Shown here: positions 55,444-64,000 of the stretch, in pieces
How the letters are laid out: every line of letters begins with the position of its first letter
Numbering within the stretch: the first letter of the stretch is position 1
Assembly: GCA_023404955.1 (NCBI GenBank)
Contig: JAEXZY010000152.1
Coordinates: 1-64,000, forward strand
Origin: Actinomycetes bacterium
GTDB taxonomy: Bacteria; Actinomycetota; Actinomycetes; Mycobacteriales; Mycobacteriaceae
Direction of reading: 5' to 3'
DNA: 64,000 nucleotides
Notes under the pieces: generated by a model
What the model saw: the letters and a program-made list of their open reading frames with translations, nothing else
What the model was told of the DNA's origin: nothing
Databases searched by the model: none
Translations under genes and position numbers: made by a program

Positions 55444-56063
55444 GCGCCATCCAGCGGCTCGTCACCAGCGGTACGTTCGAGCTCGACGGCGGCAGCTGGG
55501 ACGTCGACAACAACATCTGGCTCGTCGGCGACGACACCGACGTCGTGGTGTTCGACGCCGCCCACAGCGCGGCGCCGATCATCGAGGCGGTCGGCGGCCG
55601 CAACGTCGTCGCGGTGGTGTGCACCCACGGCCACAACGATCACGTCACGGTGGCGCCCGAACTCGGCAAGGCCCTCGACGCCCCGGTCCTGCTCCACCCC
55701 GCCGACGATGTCCTGTGGCGGATGACGCACCCCGACAGTGACTTCCGCGCGGTGGAGGACGGCGAGACGCTCCAGGTGGCCGGCATCGAACTGCGTGCGC
55801 TGCACACCCCCGGCCACTCGCCGGGCTCGGTCTGCTGGCATGCGCCGGAGCTGACCGCCGTCTTCAGCGGCGACACGCTGTTCAACGGTGGACCGGGTGC
55901 CACCGGGCGGTCCTTCTCGGACTTCCCGACGATCCTCGAGTCCATCTCGGGACGGTTGGGCGCGCTGCCCGGCGACACCGTGGTGTACACCGGCCACGGT
56001 GATTCCACCACCGTGGGAGACGAGATCGTGCACTACGACGAGTGGGTGGCCCGCGGCAGCTGA
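55440..56063 (+). CDS. MBL-fold metallo-hydrolase partner of mscR
   Basis: A 207-residue metallo-beta-lactamase-fold hydrolase. The metal motif HxHxDH is CTHGHNDH (His63, His65, Asp67, His68). Further ligands lie in HTPGHSPGS, FSGDTLF and YTGHGDST, as in glyoxalase II. The start overlaps the mscR stop. The likely job is hydrolysis of the mycothiol thioester (S-formylmycothiol) made by MscR, inferred from the conserved pairing and glyoxalase II resemblance. Confidence 0.9.
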   Translation: MSAIQRLVTSGTFELDGGSWDVDNNIWLVGDDTDVVVFDAAHSAAPIIEAVGGRNVVAVVCTHGHNDHVTVAPELGKALDAPVLLHPADDVLWRMTHPDSDFRAVEDGETLQVAGIELRALHTPGHSPGSVCWHAPELTAVFSGDTLFNGGPGATGRSFSDFPTILESISGRLGALPGDTVVYTGHGDSTTVGDEIVHYDEWVARGS

Positions 56064-56081
56064 GCCGCCATCACGACGGCG

Positions 56082-56792
56082 TCACTGACCGTCGAGGATG
56101 CGTCGCTTCTCGGCCTCGAATTCGGCGTCGGTCAATGCTCCTGAGTCGCGCAGCGCCGCCAGGTGTTCGAGCTGGTAGCTGTGCACCGGAGGCGGGACCG
56201 GGCCCGGCCACTGCGCGTCATCGAGTATCACCGGGCCGGGGACCGGCTGCGGCGCCTGGTCCGCCCGGATCCACCAGGGCAGCCCCGCGCAGATCCCGAG
56301 CACCCCGAGCGCGATGAGCCCGCCGGAGACCCACAGCGGCCAGTCCGACGAGCTGTCGGCACCGAACGCGAGCCGGGGTTGGATGTAGCCGCCGACCGAA
56401 CCCTCCGCGCGCACGTCATAAACGCTGTGCTGGGCGACCTGAAGGGTCCAGATGCGTACGTGCACATCGTTTTTCACCGACGTCGTTGAACCGACCTCTT
56501 CGGTCAGCTCCGGATCGGGCACGCCGTCGGGGGCGTCGATGCGCAACCTCAGCGGGGGCACCGGGAAGCCGCCGTCGATGCCGCCCGGTACCGCGGTGTG
56601 GAAGTTGACCGTCACCTCACCGGCCGGCAGTGTGACCCGGCCCGACCCCGGCACCGGGATCTCGCCGTAGGCGTCGAAGTCGTCGTAGACGAAGGCACTG
56701 AGTGCGAGTGTCAGGATCAGGCCGACCACACCGACGATCAGAGTCACGGCAGCGCCGATCACCGTGATCCGAGGGGCGGCCGGTCTCTTCAC
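56082..56792 (-). CDS. membrane protein with C-terminal SHOCT domain
   Basis: A 236-residue membrane protein. It has a transmembrane helix near the N-terminus (ITVIGAAVTLIVGVVGLILT), an extracytoplasmic region of about 120 residues, a second helix (LWVSGGLIALGVLGICAG), and a C-terminal SHOCT helix pair (EHLAALRDSGALTDAEFEAE). GTG 56792 starts just before helix 1; ATG 56876 is possible but would overlap the divergent methyltransferase start at 56860. SHOCT domains mediate oligomerisation. The function is unknown. Confidence 0.75.
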   Translation of the reverse strand: MKRPAAPRITVIGAAVTLIVGVVGLILTLALSAFVYDDFDAYGEIPVPGSGRVTLPAGEVTVNFHTAVPGGIDGGFPVPPLRLRIDAPDGVPDPELTEEVGSTTSVKNDVHVRIWTLQVAQHSVYDVRAEGSVGGYIQPRLAFGADSSSDWPLWVSGGLIALGVLGICAGLPWWIRADQAPQPVPGPVILDDAQWPGPVPPPVHSYQLEHLAALRDSGALTDAEFEAEKRRILDGQ

Positions 56793-56859
56793 GCGCGTCA
56801 GTGTCGCACGCCGGGCTTTTCGTCGGCGCGAACCGCGAGCAAGGACTACCGTCTCGAAG

Positions 56860-57942
56860 ATGCCCGAGTCGAGCATCGTGGTACGACCGGAACCGGTCGA
56901 CAGCGGTACCTACACCGCTGGGTCCCGGCTGCAGGCCGCCGGGTTGACGCGGGCGACGGAGATCTTCACCGAGGCCGCGGCCGCCGTACCGCTGCCGACC
57001 CCGCCGCAGCCGATCGTGCTGGCCGATTACGGCGCGGGGACAGGGCACGCCGCGCTGTTGCCGTTCGGCGCGGCGATCTCGGTGTTGCGCAACAGAACCC
57101 GCTCGGAGCACTCGGTGTTCGTCGCCCACACCGACCGGCCCGACAACGACTTCACCGCGTTGTTTCGGACGCTGGAGGAAGACCCCGACACCTATCTGGC
57201 CAAGGACCGGGCGACCTTCGCCTCCGCAGTCGGCCGGTCGTTCTATTCACAGATCCTGCCGTCCAACAGCGTGAATCTGGGCTGGAGCGCGTGGGCGATC
57301 CAGTGGCTGAGCCAGGTGCCTGCGCCCATCGTGGGCCCGCACCTGCAGGTGGCCACCTGCGGCGACCCGGAACTGCAGGCGGCCTACGCCAAGCAGGCCG
57401 CCCGGGACTGGCACGAGTTCGTGGCGTTCCGCGGCCGCGAGCTGAGCCCGGGCGGGCGGCTCGTCGTGACCACGATGGGTGTCGGCGAGGACGGCGAGGC
57501 AGGTTTCCGGCCGCTGCTGTCGGCGATGACCGACGCGCTCGCCGAGGTGACGGGCGCCGGCGTGATCAGCGCCGAGGAGTCCGCGCGGATGTGTATCCCG
57601 ACCGTGTCCCGGCAGGCTGCCGATTTCACGGCGCCGTTCGCCCCGTCGGGGATCTTCGAGCGCCTGCAGATCGAGCATCTGGAGATCGTCGACGCGCAGG
57701 ATCGGTTCTGGGACCGTTATCAGGCCGACAAGGACGCCAGGGAGTTCGGGGCGCGCTGGGCCGGCTTCGCGCGAGCGTCGATCTTCGCCGCACTGACGAC
57801 GGCGCTCGACGGCGGCCTGGCGAACCCGCGCTGCGCCGACCTGCACGAGCGGCTGGAGAAGGGTGTCGCCGACCGTCTGGCGGCCGCGCCGGAGCGGACC
57901 CGGATCCCGCTCGCCTACGTCGTTCTCCAGAAGCGCCGCTGA
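56860..57942 (+). CDS. SABATH-type SAM-dependent carboxyl methyltransferase
   Basis: A 360-residue methyltransferase resembling the plant salicylate/jasmonate carboxyl methyltransferases. The SAM motif is IVLADYGAGTGHAALLP, and the substrate-pocket segment NLGWSAWAIQWLSQVP corresponds to the plant SSYSLHWLS region. A mycobacterial fatty-acid O-methyltransferase of this class has been described, so free fatty acids are a plausible substrate here. ATG 56860 begins the family homology. It stands alone, head-to-head with the SHOCT gene and tail-to-tail with the DapB-like gene (1-bp gap). Confidence 0.82.
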   Translation: MPESSIVVRPEPVDSGTYTAGSRLQAAGLTRATEIFTEAAAAVPLPTPPQPIVLADYGAGTGHAALLPFGAAISVLRNRTRSEHSVFVAHTDRPDNDFTALFRTLEEDPDTYLAKDRATFASAVGRSFYSQILPSNSVNLGWSAWAIQWLSQVPAPIVGPHLQVATCGDPELQAAYAKQAARDWHEFVAFRGRELSPGGRLVVTTMGVGEDGEAGFRPLLSAMTDALAEVTGAGVISAEESARMCIPTVSRQAADFTAPFAPSGIFERLQIEHLEIVDAQDRFWDRYQADKDAREFGARWAGFARASIFAALTTALDGGLANPRCADLHERLEKGVADRLAAAPERTRIPLAYVVLQKRR

Positions 57943-57943
57943 G

Positions 57944-59029
57944 TCAGCGGATGGTGCCGACACCCGGGATCAGCGGCAGGTCCAGGGCCGTGACCCACCC
58001 GGGTGAGAGTGCGTTGACCGCCGGCACCGCGTTGAGCGCCCGCAGCCCGGTGGCCAGACAGCCGGCGGCCGCGGCGTCCCGGCCGGAGCCGTCGGTGAAC
58101 CGGAACGCCGTCTCCTGGCTGATGCTGGGCGTGCCCTCGATGTCGACGCGGTACACGTCGTTCTCGGTGCCCGACGGCCAGTCCGGCGCGGCGTCGTTGC
58201 CGATCCGGTTGACGTGCTCGAGCTGGATGCGTGTCTCGCCGCGATAGACGCCGTTGATCGTGAACCGCACCGCCGCAACGTTTCCTGCCGCGATGACGCC
58301 CTTGGCGGTCGGTCGATCAACGGGCGTCACCCACTTCTCCCACGTCGTGGTGATCTCGTCGAGCATGATGCCCGCGGCGTGGGCGATCATCGGAACTGTT
58401 GCACCCCAGGCGAACACGAGGATGTCGGAGTTCTCCAGCATCGCCCGGTACTCCGGCGGCCTGCCGATCCCCATCTCCCGGTCGTAGTCACCGGTGTAGT
58501 TGGTGTAGTCCAGCAACTCCGAGGCGCGTACGGTGCGGACTTGCGAACACAGGCCCATCAGCGTCATCGGGAACAGGTCGTTGGCGAAGCCGGGGTCGAT
58601 GCCGGTGGTGAAGCATGACGACTCCCCCAATTCACAGGCAACCGTGACGGGCTCGATCCAATTGGGCGGATTCAGATGCATGGTCGGCCAGATCCACGGC
58701 GTCATCGCGGTCGAGCACACATCTATTCCGGCACGCAGGAACCGGGTGATCACCTCGATGTTGGTGTCGGCGTGCGCGGCGGTCGGGCCATAGTGCACCA
58801 GAGCGTCGGGTTTCAACGCGATCAGCGCGTCGATGTCGTCGGTGGCGGTCACGTCCAGCGGCGCTTGCAGTCCGCAGATCTCGGCGACGTCGCGGCCCAC
58901 CTTGTCCGGGTTGCTCACCCCCACGCCGACGAGTTCGAAGCCGGGATGGTCGACGACCTCGGCGATCACCATCGAGCCGACGAACCCGGTCCCCCAGATG
59001 ACGATCCGCTTCGCTTCCGCGCGTGTCAT
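57944..59029 (-). CDS. DapB-like NAD(P)-dependent oxidoreductase
   Basis: A 361-residue protein whose N-terminal Rossmann domain resembles dihydrodipicolinate reductase (IVIWGTGFVGSMVIAEV, then GVGVSNPDKVGRD and DALVHYGPTAA). The long C-terminal part, with TTGIDPGFANDLFPMTL, places it with uncharacterised mycobacterial proteins annotated as dihydrodipicolinate reductase or 2,4-diaminopentanoate dehydrogenase-like. True DapB is shorter, so a lysine-pathway role is unlikely. ATG 59029 has GGGGGA upstream; 59074 is an alternative. The secreted-protein gene ends 13 bp upstream. Confidence 0.8.
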   Translation of the reverse strand: MTRAEAKRIVIWGTGFVGSMVIAEVVDHPGFELVGVGVSNPDKVGRDVAEICGLQAPLDVTATDDIDALIALKPDALVHYGPTAAHADTNIEVITRFLRAGIDVCSTAMTPWIWPTMHLNPPNWIEPVTVACELGESSCFTTGIDPGFANDLFPMTLMGLCSQVRTVRASELLDYTNYTGDYDREMGIGRPPEYRAMLENSDILVFAWGATVPMIAHAAGIMLDEITTTWEKWVTPVDRPTAKGVIAAGNVAAVRFTINGVYRGETRIQLEHVNRIGNDAAPDWPSGTENDVYRVDIEGTPSISQETAFRFTDGSGRDAAAAGCLATGLRALNAVPAVNALSPGWVTALDLPLIPGVGTIR

Positions 59030-59042
59030 GGCGATCCCCCGG

Positions 59043-59564
59043 CTAGAAGCAGCGCCGTAGCCCACCGGGTTCACAGATCAACGGATATCGGTCGACCGGG
59101 GTCGCGAGCGGCTCCTTGTAGGCCATCGTGAACCGCGTCGTGATGATGCCCGGTGGCAGACCACAGTTGCCGTTGTGCTGTGTCTGCCGGGTTCCCGACA
59201 TCGTCACGTCGTCGAACTTCACCACCTCCACCGTCGGCGCCCACGAGCCGTCCGGGCACTGCATGCCGCGGTCCTTGGGCGTGGTGAAGGCCCATTGGCC
59301 GCCGGTGAGCACGGCATCGCCGCCGACCAGGTCAGTACTCGCCTGCACGTGCATGCGGCAGCCGACCGGCAGGTACAACGCCTCGCGCAGGTCACCGACG
59401 ACGGGCACGCAGGACGGGAAGATCGTCCAGGTGCCGGGCTTGGCGCCTTCGGGGGTGATGGTGAAAACACCCTCCAGGACCTGATCGGCCTGGGCCGGGG
59501 CGGCGACACCCACTGCTGCGCAGACGCCGAACAGGAACGCGGCCAGAGTGCGCATGATCGTCAC
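59043..59564 (-). CDS. secreted protein of unknown function
   Basis: A 173-residue protein with a clear signal peptide (about 1-26, cleavage after AQA). The mature part has six cysteines, suggesting disulfides, and short beta-rich segments (GVFTITPEGAKPGTW and TTRFTMAYKEPLA). It resembles the many small exported proteins of mycobacteria, for which no activity is known. It is 13 bp upstream of the DapB-like gene on the same strand and divergent from the peptide transporter operon. Confidence 0.75.
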   Translation of the reverse strand: MTIMRTLAAFLFGVCAAVGVAAPAQADQVLEGVFTITPEGAKPGTWTIFPSCVPVVGDLREALYLPVGCRMHVQASTDLVGGDAVLTGGQWAFTTPKDRGMQCPDGSWAPTVEVVKFDDVTMSGTRQTQHNGNCGLPPGIITTRFTMAYKEPLATPVDRYPLICEPGGLRRCF

Positions 59565-59665
59565 GCCGGTGAGTATTTCAGCCGCGAGTAGACAAAGTCA
59601 CGGGTTTGCCCATTCGCGCCATCGGGTAGATAGACAGCACTGGCTCGAGTACCGGGGTGGTGAAT

Positions 59666-61207
59666 ATGGCGAGGACGGCGGTGCGTACCGCTGTCCTCGT
59701 CATCTGTGTGCTCATGGCCTCGCTGACGGGATGCTCGACGGGCAGCCGTGTAGACCTCGGCGAGGGTGCGGCCGGATCGCTGATCGTCGCGATCGCCGGT
59801 GAACCCGACCAGCTCGACCCGCACAAGACCACCGCCTACTTCTCGTTCGAGGTGCTGGAGAACGTGTTCGACACACTCGTCGAACCCGACGAGAACCTCC
59901 AGATGCGGCCCGCTCTGGCGACGTCGTGGGAGGTCTCCCCCGACCAGCGGACGTGGACGTTCCACCTGCGCCCCGGCGTGAAGTTCCATGACGGCAGTCC
60001 GCTCACCGCCGATGACGTCGTGTTCTCGTACCGTCGGATCATCGACGAGAAGCTCGCCAACTCCGACAAATTCAGTGCGGTCACCGCGGTCGAGGCCCCC
60101 GATCCGGCGACCGTGGTGATCCGCGTGAGCCGGCCGACGCCGAACATCCTCACCAACATCGGCGGTTTCAAGGGCATGGCGATCGTCTCGCGGCGCAACG
60201 TCGAGAGCGGGCAGATCGCCACCAACCCGGTCGGCACCGGGCCGTTTCGCTTCGCCGGACAGAAGAGCGGTGACTCGATCTCGCTGGTGGCCAACCCCGA
60301 CTACTGGGACGGTCCGCCCGGGGTTCCCGGGGTGACGTTCCGGTTCATCTCCGAGCCGTCGACGGCGCTGTCGGCTCTGCAGGCGGGAGAGGTGGACTGG
60401 ACGGATTCGATTCCGCCCCAACGTGTCCGCCAACTCTCCGACGACGACTCGATACGGCTTTCAGTCACGCCGAGCAACGACTACTGGTACCTCGCTCTGA
60501 ATGAGGCCAAGCCCCCGTGGAACGACGTGCGCGTGCGCCAGGCGATCGCCTACGCGATCGACCGCGATGCGATCGTCGCGGCAACGAGTTACGGCACCGC
60601 GAAGGTCAACGAACTGGCGATCCCGGAGGGAAACCCGTGGTACACCCCGTATGACCGCTACCGCAGCGGCGGGCTGGACAAGGCCCGCGAGCTGCTGACC
60701 GAGGCGGGCGTCACCCCGGGCGACCTCGACATGCTGGTCACCACCGAGTATCCGGAGACGGTGACCGCCGCACAGATCATCGCCGACAACCTTGCCCCGC
60801 TCGGATTCACGGTGAAGATTCGCACCGTCGACTTCGCAACATGGCTCGACGAACAGAACTCGGGGAACTTCGACATGCTGATGCTCGGCTGGCTGGGCAA
60901 CATCGACCCCGACGACTTCTACTACGCCCAGCACCACACCGACGGCTCGAGCAACGCGCAGAAGTTCTCCGATCCGGAGGTCGACAGACTGCTCGACGCC
61001 GGTCGCGTGGAGACCGATCCCGCCGCCCGCAAGTCCGACTATGCCCGCGCCGCAACGTTGATCGCCGACAAGGTGAGCTACATCTACCTGTACAACTCGT
61101 CGGTGATCCAGGCGTGGAACCCGGCGCTGACCGGATACGAGGCCCGCCGCGACGGCGCCGTGCGCTTCCGCCATGCGGTACTGGACAAGGGCGGCGATGC
61201 CTCGTGA
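59666..61207 (+). CDS. peptide/dipeptide ABC transporter substrate-binding lipoprotein
   Basis: A 513-residue solute-binding protein of the DppA/OppA family (SBP_bac_5). The lipobox is SLTGC (about residue 23). Family segments include GEPDQLDPHKTT, LATSWEVSPDQRTWTFHLR, GVKFHDGSPLTADDVVFS and NPVGTGPFRF. It captures peptides or similar solutes outside the membrane and hands them to the two permeases that follow. ATG 59666 is favoured by an upstream GGGGTGG; GTG 59657 and 59660 are alternatives. The stop overlaps the first permease gene. Confidence 0.9.
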   Translation: MARTAVRTAVLVICVLMASLTGCSTGSRVDLGEGAAGSLIVAIAGEPDQLDPHKTTAYFSFEVLENVFDTLVEPDENLQMRPALATSWEVSPDQRTWTFHLRPGVKFHDGSPLTADDVVFSYRRIIDEKLANSDKFSAVTAVEAPDPATVVIRVSRPTPNILTNIGGFKGMAIVSRRNVESGQIATNPVGTGPFRFAGQKSGDSISLVANPDYWDGPPGVPGVTFRFISEPSTALSALQAGEVDWTDSIPPQRVRQLSDDDSIRLSVTPSNDYWYLALNEAKPPWNDVRVRQAIAYAIDRDAIVAATSYGTAKVNELAIPEGNPWYTPYDRYRSGGLDKARELLTEAGVTPGDLDMLVTTEYPETVTAAQIIADNLAPLGFTVKIRTVDFATWLDEQNSGNFDMLMLGWLGNIDPDDFYYAQHHTDGSSNAQKFSDPEVDRLLDAGRVETDPAARKSDYARAATLIADKVSYIYLYNSSVIQAWNPALTGYEARRDGAVRFRHAVLDKGGDAS

Positions 61208-62172
61208 CTGCGGTTCTGACCCACCCGATCGCCCGGTTCGTCGCACGCCGGGTGCTGTATTCGCTGATCGTGTTGCTGGGCGTCACCGTGGTGGTGTTCG
61301 CGCTCGTACACCTGGTGCCCGGCGATCCGGTCCGCATCGCGCTGGGCACCCGCTACACCCCCGAGGCGTACGAGGCGTTGCGCAGCGCCAGCGGGTTGGA
61401 CCGCCCGATCCTGTCGCAGTTCTTCGGCTATGTCGGCTCGGCGCTCACCGGTGATCTCGGCGTGAGCTTCCGCAACGGCGACCCGGTGACCGTCACCCTG
61501 ATGGAACGGCTGCCCGCCACCCTGTCGCTGGGGCTGGCCGGCATCGTCATCGCCGCGCTGATCGCGCTGCCCGCCGGCACGTACTCGGCGCTGCGGGAGG
61601 GCCGCCTCAGTGACGCCATCGTGCGCGTGACCAGTCAGTTCGGCGTGTCGATCCCCGACTTCTGGCTGGGCATCCTGCTGATCGGCCTGTTCTCGACCAC
61701 GCTCGGTTGGCTGCCCACCTCGGGATACCGGCCGCTGTTCTCCGATCCCGTGGGCTGGCTGAGCCACATCATCCTGCCCGGGCTCACAGTCGGTGTCGTC
61801 GCCGCGGCGATCATGACCCGCTACGTGCGCGCCGCGGTACTCGACGTCGCCGCGATGGGCTACGTGCGGACCGCGCGGTCCAAAGGCCTGTCCCCGCGCG
61901 TCGTCACGTTCCGCCACACAGTGCGCAATGCGCTGGTCCCCATCCTGACCATCACCGGCATCCAACTCGCCACGCTGCTCGGTGGCGTGATCGTCGTCGA
62001 GGTGGTCTTCGCGTGGCCGGGCCTGGGCCGGCTCGTCTACAACGCGGTCGCCGCCCGCGACTACCCCGTGATCCAGGGCGCGGTGCTGCTGATCGCCGTC
62101 CTGTTCCTGGCGATCAACCTGCTCGTCGACGTGCTCTACGCGGTGGTCGACCCGAGGATCCGGCTGGCATGA
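61204..62172 (+). CDS. peptide ABC transporter permease, DppB type
   Basis: A 322-residue permease with six predicted helices. It has the DppB start FVARRVLYSLIVLLGVTVVVFALVH split over helix 1, VPGDPVRIALG, and the EAA loop YVRTARSKGLSPRVVTFRHTVRNAL that contacts the ATPase. The start is GTG 61204, overlapping the binding-protein stop (GTGA). It forms the channel with the next gene's product. Confidence 0.92.
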   Translation: MTAVLTHPIARFVARRVLYSLIVLLGVTVVVFALVHLVPGDPVRIALGTRYTPEAYEALRSASGLDRPILSQFFGYVGSALTGDLGVSFRNGDPVTVTLMERLPATLSLGLAGIVIAALIALPAGTYSALREGRLSDAIVRVTSQFGVSIPDFWLGILLIGLFSTTLGWLPTSGYRPLFSDPVGWLSHIILPGLTVGVVAAAIMTRYVRAAVLDVAAMGYVRTARSKGLSPRVVTFRHTVRNALVPILTITGIQLATLLGGVIVVEVVFAWPGLGRLVYNAVAARDYPVIQGAVLLIAVLFLAINLLVDVLYAVVDPRIRLA

Positions 62173-63047
62173 CGACCACTGAGCCCACCCGCGTCTCGTC
62201 CTGGCGGATCCTCGCACGCAACCCGGTCACCGTCGTCAGCGCGCTGGTGCTGCTGGCGGTCGCCGTCGTCGCGGTGTTCGCGAATGCGATTGCGCCACAG
62301 GGTGTCAACGACGTCGATGTACCCGATGCGCTGCAGTCGCCCAGCGGGGCCCACTGGTTCGGCACCGACGAACTCGGCCGCGACGTACTCTCCCGCGTGC
62401 TCGTCGCGACGCAGGCGTCGATGCGCGTCGCGGTGATCAGCGTGGCGTTTGCCGTCGTGGTCGGTGTGACGGTCGGGGTGCTGGCCGGCTATCGCGGCGG
62501 CTGGCTGGACACCGTGCTGATGCGTGTGGTCGACGTGATGTTCGCGTTCCCGGTGCTGCTGCTGGCCCTGGCCGTGGTCGCGATCCTCGGGCCGGGGCTG
62601 ACGACGACGATCCTCGCGATCGGCATCGTGTACACCCCGATCTTCGCCCGGGTCGCCCGGGCCAGCACGTTGGGAGTGCGCACGGAACCCTATGTCGCGG
62701 TGTCGCGTGCAATGGGCACCCCCGACCACGTGATCCTGCGTCGCCACATCCTGCCCAACATCGCCGGCCCGCTGATCGTGCAGACCTCGCTGTCCTTGGC
62801 GTTCGCGATCCTCTCGGAGGCGGCGCTGTCGTTCCTCGGTCTGGGCATCCAGCCGCCGCAGCCGTCGCTGGGGCGAATGATCTTCGACTCCCAGGGATTC
62901 GTCACGATGGCGTGGTGGATGGCGGTCTTCCCCGGCGCGGCGATCGTGGTGATCGTGCTTGCGTTCAACCTTCTCGGCGACGGACTGCGCGATGTGCTGG
63001 ACCCGAAACAGCGCACCAGCGCCGAGGCCCGCGGGGTGGCGCGATGA
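62169..63047 (+). CDS. peptide ABC transporter permease, DppC type
   Basis: A 292-residue permease, partner of the DppB-type protein. An N-terminal cytoplasmic tail leads to helix 1 (VTVVSALVLLAVAVVAVFANAIAP), then HWFGTDELGRDVLSRVL, a DppC hallmark. The EAA loop is in PYVAVSRAMGTPDHVILRRHI. ATG 62169 overlaps the previous stop (ATGA). It ends with an ATGA overlap into the ATPase gene. Confidence 0.92.
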   Translation: MTTTEPTRVSSWRILARNPVTVVSALVLLAVAVVAVFANAIAPQGVNDVDVPDALQSPSGAHWFGTDELGRDVLSRVLVATQASMRVAVISVAFAVVVGVTVGVLAGYRGGWLDTVLMRVVDVMFAFPVLLLALAVVAILGPGLTTTILAIGIVYTPIFARVARASTLGVRTEPYVAVSRAMGTPDHVILRRHILPNIAGPLIVQTSLSLAFAILSEAALSFLGLGIQPPQPSLGRMIFDSQGFVTMAWWMAVFPGAAIVVIVLAFNLLGDGLRDVLDPKQRTSAEARGVAR

Positions 63048-64000
63048 CCGTGCTGGCAGTGGACGATCTCGGCGTGCGGATCGGTGCCCGCACGATCGTC
63101 GAAGGTGTGTCGTTCTCCGTGGCCCGGGATCAGACGGTGGGCATCGTCGGGGAATCGGGGTCGGGTAAGACGATGACGGTGCTCGCGGCCACCGGCCTGC
63201 TCGATGCGCCGGGGGCTCGCGTGTCAGGGTCGAGCACGCTCGCGGGTGACCCGTCGATGCAGCTCGTCGGGGCACGCCCCAAAGATTTTCGCCGCGTGCA
63301 CGGTTCGCGGATCGGGTTCGTGTTCCAGGATCCGGGCACGTCTCTCAATCCCCTACTGACGCTGGAACGCCAGATCACCGAGTCACTCGAGACGCACCGC
63401 CGGTTGACGCGGCGGGAGGCTCGTGCCCGTGCGCTGGAGCTGCTCGACGCCGTGGGGCTGCCGGACCCGGAGACGCGCCTGCACGCCTATTCGCACCAGC
63501 TCTCGGGTGGCCAGCGACAGCGCGTGATGATCGCGATTGCGCTCGCGTGCGACCCGGAACTGCTGATCGCCGACGAACCGACGACCGCGCTCGACGTCAC
63601 CACACAGGCGCAGATCCTCGAGCTGGTGCGTACGTTGCAGCGGGACTTCGGCACCGCGGTCGTGTGGATCAGTCACGACCTGGGAGTCATCGGTCAGGTC
63701 GCTGACACGGTGACCGTGCTGCGCGACGGCGCGGTGGTGGAGCAGGCACCGATCCTCGACGTCTTCGACCGGCCCCGCAACGACTACACACGGGACCTGC
63801 TGGCCGCCCGGCCTGTTCTCGATGTCTCTGGCCCGCAGGCGAATCCGGACGCCGAGGCGCTGCTCGAGGTCGACGGCCTAGATGTCTCGTTCACGGTCAC
63901 CACGCCGGTCGGCAAGTCGACCGTGCACGCGGTCGACAACGTCTCGCTGCGCATCCGGCGCGGCACCACGCTGGGGCTGGTCGGTGAATCCGGGTCGGGC
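63044..64000 (+). CDS. peptide ABC transporter ATPase, double-domain (partial, right edge)
   Basis: The first 319 codons of an ATPase that continues past the window. Domain 1 has Walker A GESGSGKT (residues 36-43), Q-loop FVFQDPGTSLNP, signature LSGGQRQRV and Walker B LLIADEPTTALD. After a linker near residue 260 a second ATPase domain starts, and its Walker A (GESGSG) is cut at the last base. It is thus a DppD/DppF fusion, as in mycobacterial DppD and OppD. ATG 63044 overlaps the permease stop. The frame has no stop inside the window. Confidence 0.93.
   Translation, partial: MTVLAVDDLGVRIGARTIVEGVSFSVARDQTVGIVGESGSGKTMTVLAATGLLDAPGARVSGSSTLAGDPSMQLVGARPKDFRRVHGSRIGFVFQDPGTSLNPLLTLERQITESLETHRRLTRREARARALELLDAVGLPDPETRLHAYSHQLSGGQRQRVMIAIALACDPELLIADEPTTALDVTTQAQILELVRTLQRDFGTAVVWISHDLGVIGQVADTVTVLRDGAVVEQAPILDVFDRPRNDYTRDLLAARPVLDVSGPQANPDAEALLEVDGLDVSFTVTTPVGKSTVHAVDNVSLRIRRGTTLGLVGESGSG

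Overview
The window is high-GC actinobacterial DNA, and gene order and content identify it as a Mycobacterium/Mycolicibacterium chromosome. Much of it follows the M. tuberculosis H37Rv order from about Rv2221c (glnE) to Rv2260: glnE, glnA2, two Hip1/CaeA-type proteases, panB, a CYTH-CHAD protein with rnpB, RNase H/phosphatase, zinc-ribbon protein, NIF3, ptkA-ptpA, SURF1, cobD, ahpE, a DUF3052 protein, aceE, mabR, the FAS-II operon, glpD, FAD oxidase, diacylglycerol kinase, and mscR with its MBL partner. H37Rv comparisons are from memory. Many genes without a place in that order are interspersed, which suggests a free-living, fast-growing species. No insertion sequence, prophage or CRISPR array was seen.

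Layout. 1-8.8 kb holds accessory genes: a nitrilase-family amidohydrolase, an SDR protein, a DHA2-type MFS pump with a soluble C-terminal domain, a DoxX protein, a secreted six-repeat cadherin/VCBS-like protein, an LLM-family oxidoreductase and a hotdog thioesterase. 8.8-19.2 kb is the nitrogen/protease/pantothenate block, with an extra GNAT gene between the proteases and an extra wax-ester synthase/DGAT before panB. 19.2-27.5 kb has an enoyl-CoA hydratase plus fatty-acyl-AMP ligase pair, CYTH-CHAD, RNase P RNA, a 13E12 HNH protein, and a divergent XRE-cupin/flavoprotein/methyltransferase cassette. 27.4-33.4 kb is a tightly overlapping housekeeping run from the RNase H gene to cobD. 33.4-36.7 kb looks like an accessory insert (amidohydrolase, SDR, TetR) that abuts tRNA-Val(TAC).

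36.8-48.1 kb carries AhpE, DUF3052, AceE, MabR and the fabD-acpM-kasA-kasB-accD6 mycolate elongation operon. That operon ends at a 50-bp perfect palindrome shared with convergent glpD. 48.2-56 kb covers glycerol and lipid metabolism and mycothiol-dependent detoxification. 56-64 kb is accessory again: a SHOCT membrane protein, a SABATH-type carboxyl methyltransferase, a DapB-like oxidoreductase, a secreted protein, and a Dpp/Opp peptide ABC transporter whose ATPase runs off the right edge.

I did not find an obviously new multigene system. The most interesting points are regulatory and architectural: twin TetR operators, a TetR reading frame ending inside a tRNA, candidate MabR and GlnR sites, start codons 17 bp apart with likely leaderless promoters, a triplicated aceE 3' end, and a PtkA without its disordered N-terminal domain. 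All functional calls come from reading motifs and gene order; no database search was run.
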